Notes: generated from the sequence alone by a model not told the origin. A stretch of 64,000 bases of DNA from Allonocardiopsis opalescens (GCF_003002095.1 NZ_PVZC01000002.1:310001-374000), one strand, 5' to 3'. Positions 21,838 to 30,666 are shown, counted from the stretch's first letter. Numbers and translations: made by a program.

Positions 21838-22440
21838 ATGAGGACGATCACCGCAAGCCTCTTCATCTCGCTGGACGGCGTGGTCCAGGACCCGCACGAG
21901 TGGCACTTCCCGTACTTCAACGACGAGATGGGCGCCTCCGTCGACGCGGTGGTCGGCTCGGTCGACACCCTGCTGCTGGGGCGCAGGACCTACGACAGCT
22001 TCGCGGGCGCCTGGCCCGAGCGCGAGGCGGCCGGAGGGGAGGACGCCCCCTTCGCCAAGAAGTTCGGCGACGCCCGCAAGATCGTCGTCTCACACCAGCG
22101 GCTCGAATTCGACTGGCGCAACTCCGAGCAGCTCGGCGGCGAGCTGGTCGAGAGCGTCACCGCCCTGAAGAGCGAGGCGGGCGGCCGGATCGCCATCCCG
22201 GGCTCCGTCTCGGTCGTCCGCCAGCTGCTGGCCGCGTCGCTGATCGACGAACTGCACCTGCTGGTGCACCCCATCGCCGTCCGCGGCGGCATGCGGCTGT
22301 TCGACGAGGGCGACACCCCGGTCCCGCTGCGGCTGGTCTCGGCCGAGACCTTCGCCACCGGTGTGCTGAACCTCATGTACGCCCCGGCGGAGCCGCCCGC
22401 GGCCGCCGGTTACGACGACGCCAAGGCCCACATCTCCTAG
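21838..22440 (+). CDS. dihydrofolate reductase/RibD C-terminal family protein
   Basis: A 200-aa protein with the RibD-C/DHFR fold (TASLFISLDGVVQDP start, LLLGRRTYDSFAGAWPE as the NADPH-binding region, IPGSVSVVRQLL, ELHLLVHPIAVRGG). Homologues are stand-alone reductases of uncertain substrate and are not the essential folate enzyme. GAAGG 8 bases ahead of ATG 21838 supports the start. A GNAT gene follows after 21 bp. Confidence 0.85.
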   Translation: MRTITASLFISLDGVVQDPHEWHFPYFNDEMGASVDAVVGSVDTLLLGRRTYDSFAGAWPEREAAGGEDAPFAKKFGDARKIVVSHQRLEFDWRNSEQLGGELVESVTALKSEAGGRIAIPGSVSVVRQLLAASLIDELHLLVHPIAVRGGMRLFDEGDTPVPLRLVSAETFATGVLNLMYAPAEPPAAAGYDDAKAHIS

Positions 22441-22461
22441 CCGCACCGGGAGGACCGGCTC

Positions 22462-23010
22462 ATGGCCCACCGGCTGCCGCCGTGGCCCGCGGTGCCGCCC
22501 GCGCACGGCTCCGTGGTGCTGCGCGCATTCACCGACCACGACGTGCACCTCGCCGTCGAACTGGCGACGGATCCGTACGTGCCGCTCATCGGCAGCCTGC
22601 CCGCGAACCCGACGAAGCGGCAGGCCCTGGCCTGGACGCGTCGGCAGCGAAGACGCCACAGCCAGGGCGTCGGCTTCTCCTTCGCGATCGCCGACGCGGA
22701 GAGCGGCACGGCGGTCGGCGCGATCGGCCTGTGGCCGGGGAACCCGCCGGGCCGCGCGACGGCGGGCTACTCGGTCTCCCCCGCCCATCGGGGGCGCGGC
22801 GCCGCACGCGACGCGCTGGCCGCGCTGACGGCCTTCGCCTGGTCCCTGCCGACCCTGCGCCGCGTCGAGCTGTACATCGAGCCCTGGAACGAGGCGTCCA
22901 TCCGGGTCGCCGAGGCGTGCGGATACCTCAGGGAAGGACTGCTCCACGGCCACCAGGAAATCGGCGGCGTCCGGCGCAACATGCTCGTGTTCGCGGCGGA
23001 GCGGCCGTGA
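22462..23010 (+). CDS. GNAT acetyltransferase, RimJ/RimL-like
   Basis: A 182-aa N-acetyltransferase. Seen: VVLRAFTDHDVHLAVELA at the start, the acetyl-CoA loop SPAHRGRGAARDAL (the R/Q-x-x-G-x-G/A motif), and the final strand AEACGYLREGLLHG with RNMLVFA. This is the RimJ/RimL subgroup, which acetylates protein N-termini or small amines. GGGAGG 8 bases ahead of the ATG. It follows the DHFR-like gene closely and may share its transcript. Confidence 0.88.
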   Translation: MAHRLPPWPAVPPAHGSVVLRAFTDHDVHLAVELATDPYVPLIGSLPANPTKRQALAWTRRQRRRHSQGVGFSFAIADAESGTAVGAIGLWPGNPPGRATAGYSVSPAHRGRGAARDALAALTAFAWSLPTLRRVELYIEPWNEASIRVAEACGYLREGLLHGHQEIGGVRRNMLVFAAERP

Positions 23011-23071
23011 CGGCGGCGGTCGGAGCCGCCGCGATCTGGCGCCGGAAAGTCCGATACGGGACGATGGCCGC

Positions 23072-23461
23072 GTGTTCTCGGATCGCGATGGGCGCTATCT
23101 CCGAACGTTCCAGCGGCAGGCCGCACACGCGCACGACCACTGCACGTTCCTGGCCGCCCGGCTGGGGCCGCTGCGCGGGTGGCTCAGCGCCGGAGGCAGG
23201 GGGCTGTCCGAACGGGCGGACCACATCCGGCGCCACTTCGAGGACATCGAGGCGTCCTACCAGCGGGTGACGCGCGAGGCCGAGCGGCCGCCGCCCGACG
23301 ACCGGCGCTCCCGGCGCGACCAGCGGCGTGAGCTGCGGCGGATCGTGGACGAGATGAGCCGCAAGGTCGACGAGCTGGACAGCCTGGTCCTGGGGCTGGA
23401 GGTCGAGCACCGGGTCCAGAGCGGCCGGAGTGACCGGCGCCCGCCCGAAGCGGGCGGTTGA
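23072..23461 (+). CDS. small charged, mostly helical protein
   Basis: A 129-aa hypothetical protein from GTG 23072. It is rich in Arg, Asp and Glu; residues 80-118 have heptad-like spacing (RRIVDEMSRKVDELDSLVLG), so a coiled coil is likely. No signal peptide, membrane helix or known domain is visible. No convincing Shine-Dalgarno precedes the start; translation may be leaderless or begin elsewhere. Confidence 0.5.
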   Translation: MFSDRDGRYLRTFQRQAAHAHDHCTFLAARLGPLRGWLSAGGRGLSERADHIRRHFEDIEASYQRVTREAERPPPDDRRSRRDQRRELRRIVDEMSRKVDELDSLVLGLEVEHRVQSGRSDRRPPEAGG

Positions 23462-23515
23462 CCGGACGCGGCGCCGCCACTCCATGGCGTGCGCCCGGCC
23501 CACCGCCGCAGCCCG

Positions 23516-26500
23516 TCAGTCGTCCAGCGCCGCCTCGGCCAGCAGTTCGGCGGCGCGCTCGGGTTCGGTGAGCACGGCCTCCAGCAGGTGGCGCAGCGGC
23601 CAGTGGCCCGACGCCCAGGCCAGGCCGCGGGCGAGGCCGCCCAGGGTGGCGGCGTGCACCTCGTCGTCGGTGTAGCGCCAGGTCACCGAGGTGCCGTCCA
23701 CGATCAGGTCGTCATGGTCGAGGTAGGCGGTGGGGGCGTCGGGGAGCACCAGGTCCACCACGTCGGGGACGTCGGCGGGCTCGCCGATCGAGCGCACCGC
23801 GGCGGGTACCGCCTCGCCCGCCAGTTCGAGGTCGAGCACGTCGGCGATCCGCTCGGTGAGCGGCCGGGGCACGACCACGAGCGGGCGGTCGCCCAGCAGC
23901 GGCAGCAGGTCGGGGGCGTCCAGCACCAGCGCGTCCTCGGCGTCGGCGATGTCGACCGCCCCGGCGCGCAGCACCCGGACCCGGTCCGGCGGGGTGACGG
24001 CGTCGGGGTCGAGGGCGGCCAGCGCGGCCCAGATCCGGACCAGCTGCTCGCGTCCGACCAGGTTCGCCGGGTCGGCCAGCCGTTCGAGCAGTTCGTCGGC
24101 CCCGGCCGGTTCGGCCAGCAGCGCGTCCAGGCTCGTGCGGACGCCCAGCGCCCGCAGCAGCTCGGTGTCGCCGCCCGCGGGCGCCTCGGCGTACAGGCCG
24201 GACAGCAGCGGGTCCGAGCCGGGCATCCGCAGGTCGGCGGGGCGGTGGCCGCCGAGCCTGGCCTGGTGCCGCAGCCACCAGGCGGTGTAGGAGGGCCGGT
24301 CGACGGCGCGGCCGTCGCCGCCGAGCACCCGCACCGGCCGGACCACCGCGTCGCGCAGCGGCGGTTCGGCCAGCAGGCGCAGCGCCGCGTCCCAGCGGCT
24401 CGGGTCGATCAGGTCGAGGTCGCGGACGGCGACCAGTTCGGGGATGACCGGGGGCACGTCGGATTCGGGGTCGTCCAGGTCGGCGGCCCAGCGCTCGGCG
24501 CCGTCCAAGGGCAGGTCGGGTTCGCTGAGCGGCACGTCCTGGGCGTGCAGGGTGCTGAAGGTGGACAGCACACCGACGGCACGCAGCGCCTCGGCGCCGT
24601 GGCGGTCGACCAGTGCGGGGTCGACGGTGCCGAAGGGGTGGTCGTCGGCGAGGACCTCGCGCAGCGGGGCGTCGGGGAAGAGCAGGTCTCCGGCCGGATA
24701 GTGGTCGCCGTCGTCGCCGGTGAGCGCGAGGTCGGCCAGCCAGGGGTGCTCGGCGGTGGTGGCGCCCGCTTCGGCGGCCAGGGTGAGGACGGCCCCGGCG
24801 ATCGCGTCGGGGTCCTCGGCGTCCAGGGAGCCCTCGACGGCGGCGCGGGTGCGCGGGTCGGCCAGCACCGCACGCGGGTCGGCGGGGCGCGCGCCGAGCC
24901 GGGCGAGCAGCGGGTGCGCCGCCTCGGGGTGCACGATCCGCAGCTCCAGCGGTTGGAGCGCGGCCGCGTCCAGGCCCGGCTCGGGCAGCAGCGCGCCGCG
25001 CGGCCCGCGCACCAGCCGTCCGTCGGCCAGCGGCACCGGCAGCGCGCCGAGCGCGTCGGCGTCGGCACCCTCCAGCGCGGCGTAGAGTCCGCGCCACCAG
25101 GCGGGCGGCCGGTCGAGGTCGGCGAGCAGGTCGGCGAGGTCGGCGGCGCCGATCCGGCGCACTCCGAGCCGGGTGAGGGCGGGATCGCGCACCGGCCAGT
25201 CGGGCGGCAGCAGCCCGGCGGAGCCGGGGAAGGCGTCGGTGAGGGCGGCGACGGACGCGGGGCCGGTCTCCAGCGCCACGCTGTCGGCCGGGCGCTGCCG
25301 CCGGGTGCCGTCGCTGGTGGGCAGGAAGGGCGTCTCGGGCAGCCGGGCCAGGATCGCGCGGCGCAGCCGGGCGTCCAGCGCGCCCTCGGCGAGCGGTCCG
25401 GGGACCAGCTTGAGCAGGGCGGGGCGCGGCGGGAGCGCGGCCAGCAGCGCGGCGTAGGCGTCGGCGGCCCGCTCCGTGACCATGTCGGCCAGCGGCCCTT
25501 CGGCGACGTGCCTGCGGTCGGGCGCCAGCGGGTACCCGGCGAGCAGCACGGCGGGCAGGCCGACGGGCTCGTCGCTGGGGGTGGGGGCGTGCAGCACGGC
25601 GGGCACGCCCTCGGGCAGCGGCACGGGGGCGTCCTCGGCGTCCACGGGCACCGCCCAGCGCACGTACCAGTACGGCCGGGCCCGCTCCTCCACCGGCCGG
25701 TCGGCGAGCAGTTCGCCGCTGACGCGGCCGCTCGCGGCGGCCAGGCGCCAGCGCGTCTCGGCGCCGTCGACGGAGGTGACGACGTGCTCGTCCTCGGCGC
25801 GCCCGGCCAGCACGCGCGTCCGGCCGCCGGACCTGATCTCGACCTCTTCCAGCGCGGGCAGGGCCAGCAGCAGCGCGGGCCCGGCCTCGTCCAGCAGCCG
25901 CCGCACCAGCCCGCGGGCGGCCGCGTCGCGCAGCGGCAGCCGCACGACGGTGTCGTACCCGGGCGGCGGCGCAAGGTCGGCGCCCGGCTCGGCCGGTCCC
26001 GCGAAGGGCAGCCGCAGCACCGGCGCCCGCCCGTGCCGCTCGGCCAGCTCGCCCGCGAGCGAGGGCACCTCGGCCAGCAGTTCGAGTGTGCGCCGCAGCG
26101 ACCAGTGCACGGCGCCCGCCGCCCCCGCGATCGCGGGCTCGTCGCTCACCGCGACCACAGCGGCGAAGCCGACCCCGTAGCGGCCGACGGTGGTGTGGCC
26201 GGGGGCGTCAGGCGCCGGCGCCGGGCGCGCGTCGGCACCGCTCACGGGTCGCTCCGGCACCTGCGTGTGCACGCCCTCGGCGTCGTGCGGAACCGCCGAC
26301 GGGTCCGTTCGGACTGCGCCTTCGAGTCGCGGACCGTCCGATACCTGCGTGTGGACGCTTCCGGTGCCCTCCGCAGCCGCGGACGGGCCCTCATGTGCGG
26401 CACCGTCGTCGGCGTGCGGGTCCTCCGGGAGGCGCGCGTGCACGCTCTCGGTGGCGCGGGCCTGCGGCCAGGACGCGGCGCGGGTGGTGCCGTGTGCGCT

Positions 26501-26938
26501 TGAGGAGGCGCCGAGAGGGTGGCCCGCGCCGTTCGCCGGGGCGTCGGGGTGGTCGGCCGGTCCCGTGTCGGCGCCGGGGTGGGCCGTACCGGGTGCGGGA
26601 GCCGCGTCCGGTGCCGGGGCGCCGCGGAAGTCGTCGGGGCCGCGCTTGGCCGAGGCGCGCATGGTGGAGAGCGCGATGACGCCCTCGGTGTCGAGCGGGG
26701 CGCCGGTGTTGGCGGCCGTGAGGGCGTCGCCGTCGAAGTCGAGGAGGAGGCGGCCGCGAACCCCGGCGCGGACGGCCGCGTCAGCGGCGTTCTGGGCCAG
26801 CTCCACGATCAGGCGGTCGCGGTGGCCGCCGAGCGCGAAGTCCTCCTCGGTGTTGGCGTCCTCGCGGAAGCGCGCCGGGGAGGCCGCCCAGGCGGCGAGC
26901 ACATCGCGCCGCAGCCCGGCGGTGCCAAAGGGGTCCAT
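23516..26938 (-). CDS. sacsin/HSP90-like ATPase-domain protein with a repeat insert
   Basis: A 1140-aa protein with an N-terminal GHKL (HSP90-type) ATPase domain like that of sacsin: LIVELAQNAADAAVRAG is the N-box helix with Mg-binding Asn, followed by the NTGAPLDTEG motif and GRYGVGFAAVVAVSD as the G2/lid motif. Between these motifs, residues about 108-247, lies a low-complexity insert (Ala/Pro/Asp/His-rich) with three related segments around SVHARLPEDP, SVHTQVSDGP and GVHTQVPERP. The remainder is a long helical region, no other domain recognised. A chaperone-like role is inferred from family. Start ATG 26938; GTG 26950 is possible. Confidence 0.78.
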   Translation of the reverse strand: MDPFGTAGLRRDVLAAWAASPARFREDANTEEDFALGGHRDRLIVELAQNAADAAVRAGVRGRLLLDFDGDALTAANTGAPLDTEGVIALSTMRASAKRGPDDFRGAPAPDAAPAPGTAHPGADTGPADHPDAPANGAGHPLGASSSAHGTTRAASWPQARATESVHARLPEDPHADDGAAHEGPSAAAEGTGSVHTQVSDGPRLEGAVRTDPSAVPHDAEGVHTQVPERPVSGADARPAPAPDAPGHTTVGRYGVGFAAVVAVSDEPAIAGAAGAVHWSLRRTLELLAEVPSLAGELAERHGRAPVLRLPFAGPAEPGADLAPPPGYDTVVRLPLRDAAARGLVRRLLDEAGPALLLALPALEEVEIRSGGRTRVLAGRAEDEHVVTSVDGAETRWRLAAASGRVSGELLADRPVEERARPYWYVRWAVPVDAEDAPVPLPEGVPAVLHAPTPSDEPVGLPAVLLAGYPLAPDRRHVAEGPLADMVTERAADAYAALLAALPPRPALLKLVPGPLAEGALDARLRRAILARLPETPFLPTSDGTRRQRPADSVALETGPASVAALTDAFPGSAGLLPPDWPVRDPALTRLGVRRIGAADLADLLADLDRPPAWWRGLYAALEGADADALGALPVPLADGRLVRGPRGALLPEPGLDAAALQPLELRIVHPEAAHPLLARLGARPADPRAVLADPRTRAAVEGSLDAEDPDAIAGAVLTLAAEAGATTAEHPWLADLALTGDDGDHYPAGDLLFPDAPLREVLADDHPFGTVDPALVDRHGAEALRAVGVLSTFSTLHAQDVPLSEPDLPLDGAERWAADLDDPESDVPPVIPELVAVRDLDLIDPSRWDAALRLLAEPPLRDAVVRPVRVLGGDGRAVDRPSYTAWWLRHQARLGGHRPADLRMPGSDPLLSGLYAEAPAGGDTELLRALGVRTSLDALLAEPAGADELLERLADPANLVGREQLVRIWAALAALDPDAVTPPDRVRVLRAGAVDIADAEDALVLDAPDLLPLLGDRPLVVVPRPLTERIADVLDLELAGEAVPAAVRSIGEPADVPDVVDLVLPDAPTAYLDHDDLIVDGTSVTWRYTDDEVHAATLGGLARGLAWASGHWPLRHLLEAVLTEPERAAELLAEAALDD

Positions 26939-27360
26939 GCCGTCGTCCACCTTCGTGTCAAGGTCCCGCTGGGTTGTCCACAGTTCGACCGGATGGCCTG
27001 GAGCGTTCATCCACAGCCGGACGACTCCGCTGGGCGCGAAGGCCGGGCTTCGCCAAGAATGGTAAGGGGCGCGCCCCCCGGGCGGGCGGGGGTTGGGCGA
27101 GTGCGTGCGGCGGCGCGGCGGCGGGTTCACCCGCCGGACGTGATCACATCGGGTGCCGGAGCGGTTCCCACCTGCTCTGATGCCGCGTCCGGCCGAGCGG
27201 CCCGGGCCGGCCGACCGCCACCACGAATTCCGGCGAAAGCTCCGAAACCGGGCCGCTCGACCGGCGGATTCGAGCGCGCAGGCCGTCCGAGCGGACTCGC
27301 GCGGACGGGTCGGCGGCGACGCCCGGCGCGCGGAGCCGCACACGGGTGCGTCGCGGACGG
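26939..27360. other. 422-bp intergenic region
   Basis: Lies upstream of the sacsin-like gene and downstream of the BldC-like gene. I see no persuasive reading frame, terminator or operator in it. It marks the left border of the accessory block 27.4-33.1 kb. Confidence 0.5.
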
Positions 27361-27771
27361 TCAGGCCGGCCGGCCGTCCGGGTCGTCGCGGCCGTCGTGG
27401 TCCGGTCGGTCGGGCTCGTCGTCGGTGGTCTGTTCTTTGAGGAGTTGGCGGACGTCGTCGGCGGAGTAGCGGCGGTGTCCGCCCAGGGTGCGGATGTAGG
27501 TGAGCTTGCCCTGGCGGGCCCAGCTGGAGACGGTCTTGGGGTGGACGCGGAACAGGTTGGCGACCTCTTGGGCGGTCATCAGCTCGGGTAGGGCCCCTTG
27601 GAGTTCTTCAGGGAGTGGAAGCCGCTCCGGCAGGCGGCTGGGGTCGAACCAGTAGTGGCCGCTGACGAAGACCGCGAAGACCTCGTCGGCGTCGGCCAAC
27701 TCCTTCAACGCTTGGGGGGTGCGGCCCGACAACCGGGCGGCCTCGCCCAGCGGAACCATGGACGCGGGCAT
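27361..27771 (-). CDS. BldC-like MerR-family regulator with an extra N-terminal domain
   Basis: A 136-aa DNA-binding protein. Residues about 61-112 (TAQEVANLFRVHPKTVSSWA, GKLTYIRTLGGHRRYSADDV) are nearly the BldC signature, a short MerR-type winged helix that binds as head-to-tail multimers. Ahead of it, residues 1-58 form a second HTH-like segment (LGEAARLSGRTPQALKELAD), and the tail is acidic. ATG 27771 is chosen because GGAGG lies 8 bases upstream. Canonical BldC is about 68 aa, so this is an enlarged relative and probably a local regulator. Confidence 0.8.
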   Translation of the reverse strand: MPASMVPLGEAARLSGRTPQALKELADADEVFAVFVSGHYWFDPSRLPERLPLPEELQGALPELMTAQEVANLFRVHPKTVSSWARQGKLTYIRTLGGHRRYSADDVRQLLKEQTTDDEPDRPDHDGRDDPDGRPA

Positions 27772-27789
27772 GGCGGTGTCCTCCAGTCT

Positions 27790-27825
27790 TCGGGCGCACC
27801 CGTGCCGTGGCATGGGTGCGCCCGA
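27790..27825. terminator. long hairpin upstream of the BldC-like gene
   Basis: A 12-bp perfect stem (27790-27801 / 27814-27825) whose loop can pair further (TGCC with GGCA). It starts 19 bp before the BldC-like start codon, so it could end transcripts from the ATPase gene upstream or act in the leader. Confidence 0.5.
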
Positions 27826-27856
27826 GGGCGAATGGGTCAGGTCATGTGGTGGTCCC

Positions 27857-27886
27857 GGCCGCAAGGGGAGCCTCCCCCTGCCGGCC
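27857..27886 (-). terminator. GC-rich hairpin after the RsbW-like gene
   Basis: Nested inverted repeats, GGCCG...CGGCC outside and GGGG...CCCC inside, about 135 bp beyond the stop of the minus-strand ATPase gene. Probable terminator, moderate support. Confidence 0.4.
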
Positions 27887-28021
27887 GTACCGCCCCATCG
27901 GGGCAGATCTCGGGGCGGGCGGCCGCTCGACCCTCACGGCCGGGACGCTTGCGGGGCCGCGCCGGAGATCACGGCGGCGGCGAATCCGGGCGGCGCCGAT
28001 CAGGCAAGGCCGACACGGCGG

Positions 28022-28513
28022 TCAGAGGCGCCGGGGCACGGAGAAGTCGTCGCAGTCGTATCCACCCCAGGCCAGATCGAAGTAGACCGTGGTTCCGCCC
28101 GACCCGTAGTGGTATCCGTGCGCGGCCGACATCTCCGCCACGACCCGCAGACCCCGCCCGCTCTCGGCATCGCCCTCATCGGCATGCACCACATGCGGCA
28201 GAAAACCGTCCGCGGGCCCCTCGTCCGCCACCGCCACCCGCAACTGCCGCTCCAGGCGTTCCAGCTGCACATCGAACATCCCACCGGTCCGGAAACTGTC
28301 ACTGTGCTGCACCGCATTGGCCGCCAACTCCGACACCAGCAGCACCGCCAGATGCACAACGCTCTCCGGAACCGCGGCCAAGCCCGCGTGCTCGGCGTTC
28401 AACTCCCCGTACAACCAGTCCCGAGCCTCATGCACCGACTCCGGCTCACCAGGGAACTCCTGCATCGACGTCACCCCGGCCGGGGCCACCACACCCGGCA
28501 CCGCCGCGATCAC
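28022..28513 (-). CDS. RsbW-like ATP-binding protein
   Basis: A 163-aa histidine-kinase-type ATPase of the anti-sigma/RsbW class found in hundreds of copies in actinomycetes. Seen: LAVLLVSELAANAVQHSDS as the N-box, VAVADEGPADGFL as the G1 region (D-x-G), and GRGLRVVAEMSAAHGYHYG as G2 with the usual C-terminal strand. These proteins often accompany small XRE or DUF397 genes and act in partner switching; the target is unknown. GTG 28513 overlaps the TGA of the small gene upstream (GTGA), implying coupling; ATG 28465 is an alternative. Confidence 0.8.
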   Translation of the reverse strand: MIAAVPGVVAPAGVTSMQEFPGEPESVHEARDWLYGELNAEHAGLAAVPESVVHLAVLLVSELAANAVQHSDSFRTGGMFDVQLERLERQLRVAVADEGPADGFLPHVVHADEGDAESGRGLRVVAEMSAAHGYHYGSGGTTVYFDLAWGGYDCDDFSVPRRL

Positions 28514-28638
28514 CGGGCCACCCCCGCCGCCAGCTGCGCACGCTCATGCGCGACCAGGTAGGGACGTACCATCGCCGGACGCCCCTGCGGGACGTACTGG
28601 TCCAGCGGGAGCCATTCGGTGGTCTCACCTACGCTCAT
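28510..28638 (-). CDS. small MVRPY-type actinomycete protein
   Basis: A 42-aa protein (from ATG 28638) containing EWLPLDQYVPQGRPAMVRPY and LVAHERAQ. Short proteins with a central MVRPY-V-x-H-E segment recur next to RsbW-like ATPases or XRE regulators in Streptomyces and relatives; I know no function. It ends in a 4-bp overlap with the ATPase gene, so the two are translationally coupled. The frame is open to 28773, so a longer start cannot be excluded. Confidence 0.55.
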   Translation of the reverse strand: MSVGETTEWLPLDQYVPQGRPAMVRPYLVAHERAQLAAGVAR

Positions 28639-28880
28639 TCGCCGGACGGCCGGCGGCCACACGGGCCCCCGGTCGAGCGTTGGGCGCCTGAGGCTCGGGG
28701 CGTGTCGGCCGTGACACCACACCGATGCCGCGAAGGCACGCCCATGCCGTATGAATCGATGGATAAAGTCCATCTGTCACCACTCCTCAATCCAGTTGGT
28801 GGCCACACCCCCGGACGTTGCAGCGTCGCGGGGGTTCTTGCCTGAACGTCACACTGAGAGCCGTTGGCGCTCTACTATGC

Positions 28881-28947
28881 ATCTAGGTTGCCTAGCCAAC
28901 CTAGATAGGTCAAGAGGATTGGCGATTTTTCTTTCTAGGTCGCCTAG
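28881..28947 (+). promoter_or_regulatory. twin operators upstream of the GntR gene
   Basis: Two copies of CTAGGTNGCCTAG, at 28883-28895 (T) and 28935-28947 (C), exactly 52 bp apart, or five helical turns. The first lies within a larger perfect palindrome with 10-bp arms (28881-28890 / 28897-28906). A TACTAT -10-like hexamer sits at 28873-28878. The sites are 22-90 bp ahead of the GntR start, so autoregulation through looping or paired binding is likely. Confidence 0.65.
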
Positions 28948-28969
28948 GCATCTTCCGTAAGCTGGACCC

Positions 28970-29812
28970 ATGAGCATCGACCCCGAAGACCCTCGTCCTC
29001 CGTTTCAGCAGGTGGCGAGCGCTCTAAGAGCATCGATCCTGACTCGGAAGCTTGAGCCAGGCGACCGGCTGCCCTCTGGCTCGGAGTTGGCCAAGACGTA
29101 CGGCGTGGCGCGGATGACCGTGCAACAGGCGGTTCGGCTCCTGCGAGACGAGGGCCTCGTGGTCTCACAGCAAGGTCGCGGAGTCTTCGTCCGGGAACGA
29201 ACCTCTCGACCGGTGGGGTTGCGCCCGCACATCGAGCGAGCTTTCACGAGCAAGGCGGTGACCATCGACTTCGCCGGGTTCGGAGGAGAGACGCTCCACG
29301 GGGCCCTCCAAGAACCGGTCGACAAGGTACGCGACGGCCGGTTGACCCCCGAGACGATCCGGGTTCGAATCCTGGTTCCGGACGTATCGGCGCCGATGGG
29401 CTTGCCGGTCCGCGCTGACACCCTCGCCGATGATCCTGAAGTAAGGAAGCGGATGCACCGGATCATGCTCCGCTATACCCAGGGTATTGAGGACACGGTC
29501 CAGGAGCTAGAGAACCTCGGGCTGGTCCAAAGCGCTGTTGTACACACTCGGGTCTACTCTGTCGCTCCGATGTTCAAGCTCTACATCATCAATAGCGATG
29601 AGGTGTTCTTCGGTTACTATCCAGTCAAGGAAAACACTGTTTCGATCAACAGCGAGAAGGTGAAGATTTTCGATCTCATGGGAAGGGACGCCACACTGTT
29701 CCATCACGCGGCAGACGATGACCCTGACTCCACCGGCTCGCAGTACGTGGCCCAGTCGCAAATGTGGTTCGACAGCATCTGGGACAACGTCTCCAGGGAG
29801 CGTGCGGAATGA
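28970..29812 (+). CDS. GntR-family transcriptional regulator
   Basis: A 280-aa regulator. The N-terminal GntR winged helix (about 8-78) is clear: PFQQVASALRASILTRKLEPGDRLPSG in two short pieces, then ELAKTYGVARMTVQQAVRLL and the wing EGLVVSQQGRGVFVRE. The C-terminal 190 residues do not look like UTRA or FCD; they contain RVRILVPDVSAPMGLP and FFGYYPVKE and resemble a phospholipase-D-like or nucleoside-sensing domain only vaguely. The gene overlaps the following HAD gene by ATGA. Lower GC than its neighbours supports recent acquisition. Confidence 0.85.
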   Translation: MSIDPEDPRPPFQQVASALRASILTRKLEPGDRLPSGSELAKTYGVARMTVQQAVRLLRDEGLVVSQQGRGVFVRERTSRPVGLRPHIERAFTSKAVTIDFAGFGGETLHGALQEPVDKVRDGRLTPETIRVRILVPDVSAPMGLPVRADTLADDPEVRKRMHRIMLRYTQGIEDTVQELENLGLVQSAVVHTRVYSVAPMFKLYIINSDEVFFGYYPVKENTVSINSEKVKIFDLMGRDATLFHHAADDDPDSTGSQYVAQSQMWFDSIWDNVSRERAE

Positions 29813-30522
29813 GCCCAGAGGAAGCAAGTATGGTTCGTCGCGCCCGGGCGGTCATGCTCGACTTTGATGGGCCAGTGTGCAGCGCCTTCGCGGGATACCC
29901 GGCGCCGCAGGTCGCCCGCGACATGCTGGCGCGGTCCCGTGAGGCCGGAGTGCCCGTCTCAACGTCGGCCGCCGCCGAGACGGACCCCATGGAAGTACTC
30001 CGCTACCTGTTCACGGTCGCCCCAGAGCGCCAGGCGGAATCCGACCAGATGCTCCGCGACGCCGAAGTGCTCTCCGTCAAGCAGGCGTCTGCGACCCCGG
30101 GCGCAGTCGACTTCATGCGGGCCTGCCAGACAACCGGCCGCCCGATCGTGATCGTGAGCAACAACGCCCCCGAGGCGGTGACGACCTTCCTCGAAAAGGA
30201 AGGACTCTCCGACCTCATCGACGCGGTGTTCGGGCGCAGCCGGGTATCACCAGAACTGATGAAACCACATCCTCACCTTCTCGGACTCGCCCTCGAACAC
30301 CTCTCCACCGACCCGGCCGACTGCCTGATGGTGGGCGACTCCGCAACCGACATCGAGGTCGCACAGACAATGGGAGTCCCGACAGTCGCCTATGCCGACC
30401 GCCCAGGAAAGGCGGAGCGCTTCCGACTCATGAACAGCGATGCCGTCATCAACGACATGCATGAGATCGCTATGGCTATCGCACTAAGAACACACGGGAA
30501 ATCTAGACCCCTCACAAATTAG
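29809..30522 (+). CDS. HAD-superfamily hydrolase
   Basis: A 237-aa phosphatase-like protein of the phosphoglycolate phosphatase subgroup. Motif I is MLDFDGPVCS (nucleophile Asp and +2 Asp), motif II IVIVSNNAPE, motif III with Lys at MKPHPH, and motif IV MVGDSATDIEVA. All catalytic residues are present. Its ATG overlaps the GntR stop (ATGA), so both are made together; the GntR protein may sense the metabolite this enzyme handles. The substrate is unknown. Confidence 0.88.
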   Translation: MSPEEASMVRRARAVMLDFDGPVCSAFAGYPAPQVARDMLARSREAGVPVSTSAAAETDPMEVLRYLFTVAPERQAESDQMLRDAEVLSVKQASATPGAVDFMRACQTTGRPIVIVSNNAPEAVTTFLEKEGLSDLIDAVFGRSRVSPELMKPHPHLLGLALEHLSTDPADCLMVGDSATDIEVAQTMGVPTVAYADRPGKAERFRLMNSDAVINDMHEIAMAIALRTHGKSRPLTN

Positions 30523-30632
30523 GCAGCTCACGTCGGAAGAACCGGGACCAGGAACTCCTGTCGATCCTGGGAATCGAGTGGGCACGCTTCATCGAACACG
30601 TGAAGACCGCGCACTGACTCCAGGCAGGCCCG

Positions 30633-30666
30633 AGGCCCCGCCACTCCCTTGTGAGAGGCGGGGTCT
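30633..30666. terminator. bidirectional terminator
   Basis: A 10-bp stem (30633-30642 / 30657-30666, one G-U pair) followed on the plus strand by TCTTTTGTTG. It separates the convergent HAD gene and the graspetide operon. Confidence 0.8.

Noticed and set aside
23489..26503. 1004-aa plus-strand frame opposite the sacsin-like gene
   Set aside because: Gly/Val/Gln/Arg-rich shadow; the minus-strand protein has clear ATPase motifs.
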